Assembly (NCBI GenBank): GCA_005878515.1
Contig: VBLZ01000047.1
Coordinates: forward strand, 1-7,949
Direction: 5' to 3'
Length of the DNA stretch: 7,949 bases
From: Methanobacteriota archaeon
GTDB taxonomy: Archaea > Thermoplasmatota > Thermoplasmata > RBG-16-68-12
In this document: piece by piece, positions 1 through 6,146 of the stretch
Numbering within the stretch: position 1 is the stretch's first letter
Layout of the letters: every line of letters begins with the position of its first letter
Notes under the pieces: model-generated
Told to the model about the DNA's origin: nothing
The model's input: the letters and a program-made list of their open reading frames with translations, nothing else
Databases searched by the model: none
Translations under genes and position numbers: made by a program

Positions 1-34
1 TCAGGTCCGGGAAGCTCGGCTCTCCATAGAAAGG

Positions 35-107
35 TGGACCGGGTGGGATTTGAACCCACGGCCTCTACCATGCCAAGATAGCGATCTTCCAGCTGATCTA
101 CCGGCCC
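35..107 (-). tRNA. tRNA-Ala (anticodon GGC)
   Basis: This is a complete 73-base cloverleaf on the minus strand, reading GCC codons. The acceptor stem GGGCCGG pairs with CCGGTCC and contains the G3-U70 wobble pair that marks alanine tRNAs. The discriminator is A73. The D stem is GATC/GATC, with A14 and G18-G19 in the loop. The anticodon stem CTATC/GGTAG carries the loop TTGGCAT, so the anticodon is GGC. The T arm is GTGGG, TTCAAAT, CCCAC. G15-C48 and U8 are in place. There is no intron. The 3' CCA is not encoded (CCT follows the discriminator), so it would be added by CCA transferase. The gene lies 27 bases downstream of the acetyltransferase stop on the same strand and seems to have its own promoter. 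Bases 1-34 downstream of it hold nothing I can recognise. Confidence 0.97.
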
Positions 108-131
108 GCGACGCGCTGTATTGGAGGTCCG

Positions 132-150
132 CTATTAAGGTTTCTTTGCG
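132..150 (-). promoter_or_regulatory. Putative TATA/BRE promoter of tRNA-Ala
   Basis: On the minus strand an AT-rich box CTTAATAG (132-139) is preceded by a purine-rich BRE-like stretch (CGCAAAGAAAC). Its centre is about 28 bases from the first base of the tRNA, the usual archaeal TATA-to-start distance. The box overlaps the TAA stop codon of the acetyltransferase gene. The call rests on spacing and base composition only. Confidence 0.45.
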
Positions 151-743
151 CGTCGAGGTGCAATCGTTTTCCGCATGAGAACGCCGCTTGTCCCGAGGGG
201 TGCGACGGCGCGGAAGCCTTCCTTGCGGAACATCCGCGGCGTCCCGAACCAACGCCACTCCGGCACGGCTGCCATCTTCGGTGAAGCCACAGGGTACGCT
301 TCCACGACACCTCCTCCTTTGTTCCCGATCGAATCGAGCGCAGCACGCAGGGCGAACTTCGCAACACCTCGCCCTCGATACTTCGGATCGACGAAGAAGC
401 ACGTGATCCTCCACAACTTCTTGACCCCGACTCGCGGGGCGACTTTGCGGTAGGTACGTCGTGCGTCGATCCTAGGGAGCTCCTCCTGGCCGCCGTACTG
501 GCACCAACCGATCGGCGTACGGCCCTCGTAGACCAGGATCGCGTGGGAGCGGCCGCTGCGGACCAACGCTCTCTTGTCCGACCGATTTCTTCGCTTCCAC
601 TCCTCGCTGGTCGTTCCTGGGCGAAGGGGGTTCGCCCGCTGATAGAAGATGCACCAGCATCCTCCTTGCTTGATGGCGAGCGTTTCAAAATCCGAAAAGG
701 TACGAACGCTCAGCTCGCGGACCGAATACGGCTCGCGCTCCAT
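135..743 (-). CDS. GNAT-family N-acetyltransferase
   Basis: This 202-residue protein is of the GNAT (Gcn5-related) fold, which transfers the acetyl group of acetyl-CoA to an amine. The substrate is unknown. The core runs from about residue 68 (strands in HAILVYEGRTPIGWCQYG) through WRITCFFVDP (111-120) to the pyrophosphate-binding loop YRGRGVAK (122-129), which fits the motif-A pattern R/Q-x-x-G-x-G/A. A basic segment (EEWKRRNRSDKRALVRSGR, about 47-65) precedes the core. GGCWC (27-31) near the N-terminus, together with WRITCFFVDPKYRGRG, recalls a cytosolic GNAT subfamily seen in archaea and actinobacteria. That resemblance is from memory. The ATG at 743 follows the stop of the upstream membrane protein by 42 bases, so co-transcription is possible. 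A 6-base inverted repeat (764-769 with 782-787) lies in that gap. No strong ribosome binding site is visible. The N-terminal part has no partner I can name. Confidence 0.87.
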   Translation of the reverse strand: MEREPYSVRELSVRTFSDFETLAIKQGGCWCIFYQRANPLRPGTTSEEWKRRNRSDKRALVRSGRSHAILVYEGRTPIGWCQYGGQEELPRIDARRTYRKVAPRVGVKKLWRITCFFVDPKYRGRGVAKFALRAALDSIGNKGGGVVEAYPVASPKMAAVPEWRWFGTPRMFRKEGFRAVAPLGTSGVLMRKTIAPRRAKKP

Positions 744-785
744 GACGGGCGCTCGTACGCAGCAGGCAGAAATGAAGGTTCCTGC

Positions 786-1379
786 CTATCCGCCGCCCAT
801 CGTCTCGATCCAGACGTGGGCGAGCGCAAAGACGAAGAAGAGTGCGGTCACCACCAGATGGGTTGGCTTCCAGATCGCAAAGGCGCGCTTGAACGCCGGT
901 AGGTGCCGGTACAAGTATCGCCCGAAGACCCCGCTGATTGTTGTGACCAACAGGATCCAGGTCGCCAGGGCCGCAAACCCGTGGGACCACAGGTTCGAGG
1001 ACCGGAATTGGAACGGGAACCCGGCGTGGATCAGGATGGCGAAGAAGCCGACGAGGCTCATCACGATGCGGATGTTGAGCCACAGTCCGGCGCCGCCGAG
1101 CTTCCGGATGTACTCCGGAATCCCGATCCTCTTGACGACGGTGTAGGCCTGCGCGACGACCGTGAGGGAGAGTCCGATGTACGCGAGCAGCAATCCCCAG
1201 TCCGTTCCGCCTTGGTAATCCTGCAGGAAGTTGTCGATATTCCGCACGGTGCTGCGTGAGACCGCGTAGTAGAACAGAAAAATCGCAAGGGAGCTCAGGA
1301 TCGTGAATATTGCCCCGCGGTACCTCTTCCAGAGACGACGGATGTTTACGGGTTGGTGTGTGACCGTGGTGTCCATCAT
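786..1379 (-). CDS. Five-TM b-type cytochrome / ferric-reductase-like membrane protein
   Basis: This 197-residue integral membrane protein has five predicted helices at about 22-40, 61-82, 100-120, 132-152 and 173-192. Histidines sit at heme-ligand-like positions: His118 at the end of helix 3 (LIHAGF), His133 at the start of helix 4 (WSHGFA), and His174 and His188 in helix 5, with His159 in GRYLYRHLP. The order H-x-G-F, then SGVFGRYLY and a final helix with two His, is familiar from membrane cytochrome b / ferric-reductase-like proteins that pass electrons across the membrane through bis-His hemes. Whether hemes are bound, and the redox partner, are inferences. The first ATG (1379) overlaps the TGA of the upstream small gene as ATGA, with GGAG four bases before it, so translation is probably coupled. 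A longer open frame upstream to 1682 is out-of-frame shadow of that small gene. Confidence 0.78.
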   Translation of the reverse strand: MMDTTVTHQPVNIRRLWKRYRGAIFTILSSLAIFLFYYAVSRSTVRNIDNFLQDYQGGTDWGLLLAYIGLSLTVVAQAYTVVKRIGIPEYIRKLGGAGLWLNIRIVMSLVGFFAILIHAGFPFQFRSSNLWSHGFAALATWILLVTTISGVFGRYLYRHLPAFKRAFAIWKPTHLVVTALFFVFALAHVWIETMGGG

Positions 1380-1576
1380 TGTCTCCGAGCGGCGGGCTCG
1401 GGTTTCTTGGCGGCCCGAAGGCGGAGCCCACGCTTCTGCAAGGCATCGCGGAGGGCAAAACCCAGCAGGAAAATCAGGGCGAGCGAGATCACGAAGATAA
1501 AGGTCAGCGCGAAATTGCGACCGAGGAGGCCGCTGCCCTCGGTTGCAAGGACGCCGAAGCCCGCGGGCATTCCCAT
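1376..1576 (-). CDS. Small single-TM membrane protein, partner of the cytochrome-like gene
   Basis: This is a 66-residue protein from the ATG at 1576. A GTG at 1594 (72 residues) and an ATG at 1570 are also possible. It has one strongly hydrophobic helix (about residues 23-42, ALTFIFVISLALIFLLGFAL), then a basic tail rich in Lys/Arg/Pro/Ala (RDALQKRGLRLRAAKKPEP), so the C-terminus is probably cytoplasmic. I see no cofactor motif and do not recognise the family. Its stop overlaps the start codon of the cytochrome-like protein in ATGA, which argues that both are real and made together, possibly as subunits of one membrane complex. Upstream, about 190 bases separate it from malate synthase on the other strand; that gap holds the two divergent promoters but only weak TATA candidates. 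Confidence 0.55.
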   Translation of the reverse strand: MGMPAGFGVLATEGSGLLGRNFALTFIFVISLALIFLLGFALRDALQKRGLRLRAAKKPEPAARRQ

Positions 1577-1731
1577 GCGATTCCCGGACGACACGCAGGT
1601 CGGATTGTTTCAGGATTCCGTTCCGATTATCACCTGAAAACGCCGGCGACTCAGAACGGCTCCACTGTCTACTCGTTCCCATTCTTGCGAACGACGGCAG
1701 AAGAAGGCCAGGGTCGCCCGATCGTCATGCC

Positions 1732-1740
1732 TGCATAACG
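1732..1740 (+). promoter_or_regulatory. Weak TATA-box candidate for malate synthase
   Basis: TGCATAACG is the only AT-rich hexamer-like site at a suitable distance (about 33 bases) before the ATG at 1769. It would place the transcript start within roughly 10 bases of the start codon, so the mRNA would be nearly leaderless. That agrees with the lack of a Shine-Dalgarno sequence there. It is a poor match to the stronger boxes in this window. Confidence 0.25.
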
Positions 1741-1768
1741 AAATCATCTTCCGGTCTCCCGCGATTGG

Positions 1769-3367
1769 ATGATTACGGCAAAGAAGCGGGTCGAGGTTAG
1801 CCCGGCAGTCGAGGGTCGGGGCGCCGAGGTCTTCACGGCGGAAGCGCTTGAATTCATCTCCGACCTGCAACGACGATTCAATCCGAGGCGCCTGGACCTG
1901 CTGCGCCGTCGAGTGGAGCGCCAGGCCCAGGTGGATCGCGGAAAGACGCTCCGCTTTCGTTCAGAGACCCGGCGGATTCGGGACGACTCATGGAACATCA
2001 CCCCGGTTCCGGCGGATCTGGTCGATCGCCGGGTTGAGATCACCGGGCCTACCGATCGAAAGATGATGATCAATGCGCTGAACTCGGGCGCGAAGACGTT
2101 CATGGCCGATTTCGAGGACGCAAACACGCCGGCGTGGCGGAACGTGGTGGACGGCCAGGTCAACCTCCGCGATGCCGTGCGGCGCACCATCTCGTATGTG
2201 GGCGCGGAAGGCAAGGAATACCGGTTGAACCGCGAGCTCGCGACGCTGCTGGTCCGGCCGCGGGGATGGCATCTCCCCGAACGGCATGTCCACATCGACC
2301 GCGAACCCGCCGCCGCGAGTCTCGTCGATTTCGGTCTGTTCTTCTTCCATAATGCAAAGGACCTCGTCGCCCGGGGAACCGGACCGTATTTCTATCTCCC
2401 CAAGATGGAAAGCCACCTCGAGGCCCGCCTGTGGAACGACGTCTTCGCCTTCGCGGAGGATACGGTGGGCGTCCGGCGCGGAACGATCAAAGGGACCGCG
2501 CTGATCGAGACGTTCCCGGCCGCATTCGAGATGGAGGAGATCCTCTACGAGTTACGGGACCACGCCGCGGGCCTCAACGCGGGCCGATGGGACTATCTCT
2601 TCAGCATCATCAAGACGCTGCGAGCCCGGAGGGACTTCGTGCTGCCGGACCGAGCCCAGCTCACGATGACCGTCCCGTTCATGCGCGCGTACACGGAACT
2701 CCTGGTGAAGACGTGCCACCGCCGCGGCGCTCACGCGATCGGCGGCATGGCCGCGTTCGTCCCGAGCCGCAAGGACCCGAAAGCGAACGAGGTCGCCTTC
2801 GCCAAGGTGCGGGAAGACAAGGCGCGCGAGGCGGACGACGGCTTCGACGGCACCTGGGTCGCCCATCCCGACCTCGTCCCCGTCGCCCGGGAGGTTTTTG
2901 ACCGCGCGCTGCAGGGACGATCGAACCAACTCGCCCGCCTGCGGGACGATGTGGAGGTGTCGGCGCACGAAATCCTGGATGTCCAGGTTCCGGGCGGCAA
3001 GACCACCGAGGCCGGCTTGCGCAGCAATGTCCGGGTCGCGATCCAGTACCTCGAAGCATGGCTCCGGGGAACCGGGGCCGTGACAATTTCGAACCTCATG
3101 GAGGACACCGCGACCGCCGAGATCGCGCGCTCGCTGGTCTGGCAGTGGGTCCATCACGGCGCGCGCCTGGAGGATGAGCGGACGGTCAACGAGGGACTCG
3201 TGCGGCAAATTGGCGACGAGGAGCTCGATCGGCTGCGGATGGAGGCGAGGCCCTCCGCTCAGACACGGGGGCGATTCCGAGAAGCGCGAAAGCTGTTCGA
3301 CGAGATCGCGCTGAAGGAGCCGTTGGTGGATTTCCTGACGATCCAGGCGTATGAGCTTCTCGAATGA
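1769..3367 (+). CDS. aceB: Malate synthase A
   Basis: This 532-residue enzyme has the usual malate synthase A length. It condenses glyoxylate with acetyl-CoA to give malate and CoA, the second step of the glyoxylate bypass. The family blocks appear in order: KTFMADFEDANTPAWRN (109-125); VRPRGWHLPE (162-171) with the glyoxylate-binding Arg; GTALIETFP (242-250), whose Glu247 should bind Mg2+; RDHAAGLNAGRWDYLF (263-278), the PROSITE-type signature, whose Asp275 should be the second Mg2+ ligand; GGMAAFVPSRKDP (325-337); DGTWVAHPDLV (360-370); and LMEDTATAEIARSLVWQW (443-460), whose Asp446 matches the catalytic base. All catalytic residues appear intact. No isocitrate lyase is in the window, so the full bypass cannot be confirmed. 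The gene stands alone: it is divergent from the cytochrome-like pair and convergent with purF, whose stop is 51 bases away. Confidence 0.97.
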   Translation: MITAKKRVEVSPAVEGRGAEVFTAEALEFISDLQRRFNPRRLDLLRRRVERQAQVDRGKTLRFRSETRRIRDDSWNITPVPADLVDRRVEITGPTDRKMMINALNSGAKTFMADFEDANTPAWRNVVDGQVNLRDAVRRTISYVGAEGKEYRLNRELATLLVRPRGWHLPERHVHIDREPAAASLVDFGLFFFHNAKDLVARGTGPYFYLPKMESHLEARLWNDVFAFAEDTVGVRRGTIKGTALIETFPAAFEMEEILYELRDHAAGLNAGRWDYLFSIIKTLRARRDFVLPDRAQLTMTVPFMRAYTELLVKTCHRRGAHAIGGMAAFVPSRKDPKANEVAFAKVREDKAREADDGFDGTWVAHPDLVPVAREVFDRALQGRSNQLARLRDDVEVSAHEILDVQVPGGKTTEAGLRSNVRVAIQYLEAWLRGTGAVTISNLMEDTATAEIARSLVWQWVHHGARLEDERTVNEGLVRQIGDEELDRLRMEARPSAQTRGRFREARKLFDEIALKEPLVDFLTIQAYELLE

Positions 3368-3418
3368 TCTTATCGTTGGCGACCGTGCGACCGAGGAAGA
3401 CTCCCGGCCGAGCCGGTC

Positions 3419-4909
3419 CTAGGTTGCGGCCTTGGCGCCACGCTTCGCGGGCGGCTTGTTCGCCGCCGGTTCGGAGAACAGTTCGAGGGGTTTCTCCTTC
3501 CTCATCTTCTCGCCGGGGATCGGGACGGGATACTCCCCGGTCAGGCACCCGAGACAGATGTCTTCCCGGGAATGCTTCAGCGCGGTAATCAGCCCCTTCA
3601 TGGAGAGATATCCGAGGGAATCCGCATTGATGAAGTCCGCAATCTCCGGCACCGTCTTCTCATTCGCGATGAACTGGTCTCGCGTCTTCATATCGATTCC
3701 GAGATAGCAGGGGAACCGAATCGGCAGGCAGCCGATGCGAACATGGACTTCCTTCGCGCCGGCCTGTCGGAGGATTTGCACGATCTTTCGGATCGTCGTC
3801 CCGCGGACGATGGAGTCGTCGATCAGCACGATCCGCTTGTTCTTCACCGCCGACCGGATCGCGTTCAGCTTCAGCATGACGCCGAGCTCGCGCTCCCCCT
3901 GATCGGGCATGATGAAGGTGCGCTCGATGTACCGGTTCTTGATGAGCCCCTCGACGACCGGCAGGCCGGCGAGTTGCGCGTACCCCTGGGCCTGCGCCCG
4001 ACCAGATTCCGGGACGGGCACGATGATGTCCGCCTCGACCGGATACTCTTTCGCGAGTTGCTCACCGATTTTCACGCGGGCGTCATAGACCAGACGGTCG
4101 TCCAAGACGCTGTCCGGGCGCGCGAAGTACACCCACTCGAACATGCAGTGCGCGGTGTGGTTCGGATGGGGGAGCCGCATCGAATCGAAGCCGTCCGGCC
4201 GGAGCTCGACGATTTCCCCCGGCTTCAGGTCGCGGATGAACTTGAACCCGAGCGTGTCGAACACGACGCTCTCCGACGCGATCATGAACCGGCCGTTCCC
4301 TTCCCCGATGCACAGCGGCCGCACTGCCAGGGGATCGCGGACCGCGTAGACGGTGTCGTTGATCATCAGCGCGAGGCTGTACGCCCCGACGAGACGTGCG
4401 GTGAATTCTTTCAGGGCCCGCTTGACATCGCCGCCCGAGTTCACGATTTCGTTCGCAAGCAGCCGAACGATGACCTCGCTGTCGGAGGTCGTCATGAAGG
4501 CCCAGCCTTTCTTGCTGAGCTCCTCACGAATCTCGTCCGCGTTCGCGATGTCTCCGTTGTGCGCGAGCGCGATGTCCCCATAGGATGTCTTGACGACGAT
4601 CGGTTGAGCGTTCTCGAGGACGCTCGATCCCGTCGTTGAATAGCGAACGTGGCCGATCCCGTTGTTTCCGCGCAGGTCCATGAGGTCCTCTTTCGAGAAG
4701 ACCTCGTGCACGAGGCCCATGCCCCGTTTCGACTTCATCTCGCCATTGTACACCGCGAGACCAGCGGACTCCTGGCCGCGATGCTGGAGGATTCGCAGGC
4801 CGAGGAAGAGGTCCGTCGTCACCGGCGTGGTGCCCGAGCAGCCGATGATCCCGCACTTCTCGCGCGGGCGAAAGTCGGAGACCTCCGACACGGCCTGGTC
4901 GACGGACAT
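3419..4909 (-). CDS. purF: Amidophosphoribosyltransferase (glutamine PRPP amidotransferase)
   Basis: This 496-residue protein catalyses the first committed step of purine synthesis: PRPP plus glutamine gives phosphoribosylamine. The N-terminal Ntn-hydrolase domain begins at Cys19 (REKCGIIGC), so an 18-residue propeptide must be removed to expose the nucleophile. LQHRGQESAG (41-50), GHVRYSTTG (86-94) and AHNGDIAN (116-123) follow. The phosphoribosyltransferase domain has the PRPP loop VLIDDSIVRGTT (361-372). Cys255 (AHCMFEW), Cys401 (RFPCYLGID), Cys452 and Cys455 (ICLGCLTGEYP) match the four 4Fe-4S ligands of the Bacillus-type enzyme, so a cluster is likely. The last 30 or so residues are Lys/Pro/Ala-rich and probably disordered. 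The ATG at 4909 starts two bases after the L37e stop, so it is very likely co-translated with L37e. The open frame extends upstream in a different frame through L37e, but that part is shadow. Confidence 0.97.
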   Translation of the reverse strand: MSVDQAVSEVSDFRPREKCGIIGCSGTTPVTTDLFLGLRILQHRGQESAGLAVYNGEMKSKRGMGLVHEVFSKEDLMDLRGNNGIGHVRYSTTGSSVLENAQPIVVKTSYGDIALAHNGDIANADEIREELSKKGWAFMTTSDSEVIVRLLANEIVNSGGDVKRALKEFTARLVGAYSLALMINDTVYAVRDPLAVRPLCIGEGNGRFMIASESVVFDTLGFKFIRDLKPGEIVELRPDGFDSMRLPHPNHTAHCMFEWVYFARPDSVLDDRLVYDARVKIGEQLAKEYPVEADIIVPVPESGRAQAQGYAQLAGLPVVEGLIKNRYIERTFIMPDQGERELGVMLKLNAIRSAVKNKRIVLIDDSIVRGTTIRKIVQILRQAGAKEVHVRIGCLPIRFPCYLGIDMKTRDQFIANEKTVPEIADFINADSLGYLSMKGLITALKHSREDICLGCLTGEYPVPIPGEKMRKEKPLELFSEPAANKPPAKRGAKAAT

Positions 4910-4911
4910 CG

Positions 4912-5079
4912 TCAATGCCTCTTCGCCCAGGAGTAACCTCGAAGTTTCTTCATCCGTCCGAAGCCGCAGGCGGCACAGTACTTCTTCTGCTTGTGATACG
5001 CGCGCTGACCGCAGCGCCGGCACCGGATGTGGACGCTCTTCCGTCCCATCTTGCCAAGCGACGCGGTCCCCTTCGTCAT
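4912..5079 (-). CDS. rpl37e: Ribosomal protein L37e (eL37)
   Basis: This 55-residue protein of the large ribosomal subunit is found in archaea and eukaryotes, not bacteria. It starts MTKGTASLGKMGRK, like other members. It contains a zinc ribbon with CRRC (20-23) and CAAC (35-38) that should bind one Zn2+. It ends with the conserved block GFGRMKKLRGYSWAKRH. Every hallmark of the family is present. The ATG at 5079 follows the LSm stop by 14 bases and has a Shine-Dalgarno-like AGGTGG just upstream. The purF start codon is two bases past its TGA, so the three genes form one compact operon. It is the best single marker in the window that the DNA is archaeal. Confidence 0.97.
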   Translation of the reverse strand: MTKGTASLGKMGRKSVHIRCRRCGQRAYHKQKKYCAACGFGRMKKLRGYSWAKRH

Positions 5080-5084
5080 GCAGG

Positions 5085-5090
5085 CCACCT
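5085..5090 (-). promoter_or_regulatory. Ribosome binding site of L37e
   Basis: AGGTGG on the minus strand is complementary to the CCACCT-like end of archaeal 16S rRNA and stands five bases before the ATG at 5079. It supports that start, and translation of L37e as an internal operon gene. The first gene of the operon (LSm) has no such site. Confidence 0.5.
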
Positions 5091-5093
5091 ACG

Positions 5094-5309
5094 TCATGGG
5101 GAGATGTAGATGACGTTGTCTCCTCGGACAATCGCGAGGTCCATCTTCCGCTGGGCCTGGTTGTCCTGCATCTCCTCCGCGTTCCGGAGGACGAGGTTCA
5201 TGTGCGGGTCGAATCCATCGAGGATTCCGCGGTACCCTCGCCCGCCTTTCAGCTCAACCATCACGTTCGAGCTGATCCGTTGGTTGAGGAGAGAAAGCGG
5301 CTTAATCAT
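5094..5309 (-). CDS. lsm: Archaeal Sm-like protein (LSm, snRNP homologue)
   Basis: This 71-residue Sm-fold protein is expected to form a ring (hexamer or heptamer) that binds U-rich RNA and acts in RNA metabolism, as other archaeal LSm proteins do. The Sm1 motif covers about residues 15-47 (VMVELKGGRGYRGILDGFD, then PHMNLVLRNAEEM), with the RNA-contacting D-x-H-M-N (34-38). The Sm2 motif is LAIVRGDNVIYISP (58-71), with RGDN contacting the base. The length is typical. I chose the ATG at 5309 because MIKPLSLLNQRI is the usual N-terminus. The upstream in-frame extension to 5393 is unlike the family and crosses the promoter. LSm next to L37e is a recurrent archaeal arrangement. Confidence 0.96.
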   Translation of the reverse strand: MIKPLSLLNQRISSNVMVELKGGRGYRGILDGFDPHMNLVLRNAEEMQDNQAQRKMDLAIVRGDNVIYISP

Positions 5310-5340
5310 CGGACCACGGCGCAGCCATGGAGGCGGCGTA

Positions 5341-5354
5341 CTTAAAGGTTTACG
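5341..5354 (-). promoter_or_regulatory. Strong BRE/TATA promoter of the LSm-L37e-PurF operon
   Basis: On the minus strand CGTAAACC (BRE-like) is followed directly by TTTAAG (TATA box, 5341-5346), a very good match to archaeal core promoters. A start about 25 bases downstream would fall near 5318, giving a leader of only about 8 bases before the LSm ATG at 5309. The same core sequence occurs again at 6783-6800. Confidence 0.62.
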
Positions 5355-5359
5355 GGAGG
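5343..5359. repeat. 17-base direct repeat, copy 1 (left border of the island)
   Basis: The sequence TAAAGGTTTACGGGAGG is repeated exactly, in the same orientation, at 6784-6800, 1441 bases away. This copy overlaps the LSm promoter. The core TAAAGGTTTA is itself nearly palindromic. Just inside it, after 7 further bases, comes one half of a 10-base inverted repeat (CGCGCCATTA, 5367-5376). Confidence 0.8.
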
Positions 5360-5373
5360 GATTGAACGCGCCA

Positions 5374-5559
5374 TTACGGCTCGACGAGTACACCAGGCCT
5401 CTTCCGCTGTAAGGCCTCGAGCCGGCTCATGAGGTCCATCATTCCGATTCGGCCCGCCTTCCAATCAATGATCGCCGTGAGTTCGGCCTGATGCTCAGGC
5501 GCCACGCTGATCGTGATTGGACGGAAGATGCCAAGAGCGCCGTGCCCGCTTGGACTCAT
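5374..5559 (-). CDS. Small protein of unknown function (second gene of a two-gene unit)
   Basis: This 61-residue protein is not recognised. It is soluble-looking: an N-terminal stretch with a beta-like segment (FRPITISVAPEH, 12-23) is followed by a probable helix rich in Met, Leu and charged residues (IIDWKAGRIGMMDLMSRLEALQ region, 30-51) and a short tail ending VLVEP. Its ATG at 5559 overlaps the stop of the upstream small gene in ATGA, which is the main reason to believe both. It ends within the 10-base inverted repeat next to the LSm promoter. It has no membrane segment, metal site or known catalytic motif. A small two-gene regulatory or toxin-antitoxin-like unit is conceivable from size and coupling alone; no sequence motif supports it. 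Confidence 0.45.
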   Translation of the reverse strand: MSPSGHGALGIFRPITISVAPEHQAELTAIIDWKAGRIGMMDLMSRLEALQRKRPGVLVEP

Positions 5560-5798
5560 ATCGATCTGAAATCGCTAACCATGTTCGGCAGGCGATCGCC
5601 GCGGGGACAAGCCAAGACAATCCAATCCGTGCCTACCATCCGAACTTGCAAGTCCAGATCGATCAACTTGGTCAACCAGGGACGGTCACGGGCGGCCGCA
5701 ATTTCTTTCAGCTCCTGAATACGTCCAGGATCAGCGCGATTGTTGGGGAACGGTTCTTCCCTCGTCAGCAACTTGGTTCTGAGGCCGTCCTCCGCCAC
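5556..5798 (-). CDS. Small protein of unknown function (first gene of a two-gene unit)
   Basis: This 80-residue protein from a GTG at 5798 is not recognised. The C-terminal half (PWLTKLIDLDLQVRMVGTDWIVLACPRGDRLPNMV, roughly 40-74) reads like a compact alpha/beta domain. The N-terminal half is charged (KLLTREEPFPNNRADPGRIQELKEI). The stop overlaps the next gene's ATG. The open frame goes on upstream of the GTG for six more codons (reading KVSVGF) to a stop at about 5817-5819, with no ATG/GTG/TTG. A TTG sits just outside in another frame (TTGAAAGG), so the true start may have been lost to an indel. Third-position GC looks lower than in malate synthase or PurF by eye. Confidence 0.48.
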   Translation of the reverse strand: MAEDGLRTKLLTREEPFPNNRADPGRIQELKEIAAARDRPWLTKLIDLDLQVRMVGTDWIVLACPRGDRLPNMVSDFRSI

Positions 5799-5890
5799 GA
5801 AACCGACCGATACCTTTCAATCCGGGTCTGACCTTCTCGACCTGAGGGACGAGTGAGCGAACGAGCGAAAGACGCAAACTCGGCGGGTTT

Positions 5891-6058
5891 GTGTGCCTTC
5901 TTGTAGGTACCCTCTTGTTTACGGTGGGCGCGGTCATCTTCTTCTATCCTGGACCTCGTCCGTATCAGACGGACGGGGTTGTTGTCGTAATTGCCGGCCT
6001 CGCGATGCAGATCTTGGGAGTCGTTCTGCTCGCCCCGCCGAGAACTCCAACGACATGA
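5891..6058 (+). CDS. Possible two-TM micro-protein
   Basis: This is a 55-residue ORF from a GTG at 5891. It has two hydrophobic helices (about 4-18, LVGTLLFTVGAVIFF, and 29-47, GVVVVIAGLAMQILGVVLL) joined by a Pro/Tyr-rich turn (YPGPRPYQTDG), and ends APPRTPTT. The hairpin layout and lack of rare-looking runs make it a plausible small membrane protein of unknown role. The frame is open further upstream to about 5846 and reads a basic stretch (SERTSERRKLGGF) that would suit a cytoplasmic N-terminus, but it contains no normal start codon. Either the protein starts at the internal GTG or a start has been lost. The stop overlaps an ATG (6055) in ATGA that opens a 64-codon frame I do not believe past about codon 30. 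Confidence 0.4.
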   Translation: MCLLVGTLLFTVGAVIFFYPGPRPYQTDGVVVVIAGLAMQILGVVLLAPPRTPTT

Positions 6059-6146
6059 TCCGAAGAGAAGGGGGCGTCCTCCACCTCGAAACGACCAAAG
6101 TGGGGGATCGGGAGCTATCTGATGGCATTCGAAAAAGGGCTCTGAG

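Noticed and set aside
685..1458. A 257-codon minus frame overlapping the cytochrome-like and acetyltransferase genes.
   Set aside because: It is Arg/Pro/His-rich and out of frame with the well-supported membrane protein, so it is a shadow.
3404..3416. CCGGC-CGA-GCCGG hairpin between the malate synthase and purF stops.
   Set aside because: It has only a 5-base stem with no T tract on either side, and such matches are common in GC-rich DNA. It could be a weak bidirectional terminator but cannot be supported.
3572..4639. A 355-codon plus frame opposite purF.
   Set aside because: It is the antisense of a clearly conserved purF, with Asp/Arg/Val-rich composition typical of GC-rich shadow frames.
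5517..5831. A 104-codon plus-strand frame over the two small minus genes.
   Set aside because: It lies opposite two minus frames joined by an ATGA overlap. Its N-terminal half is unremarkable and it has no start-site support. It remains the main alternative if the minus genes prove false.
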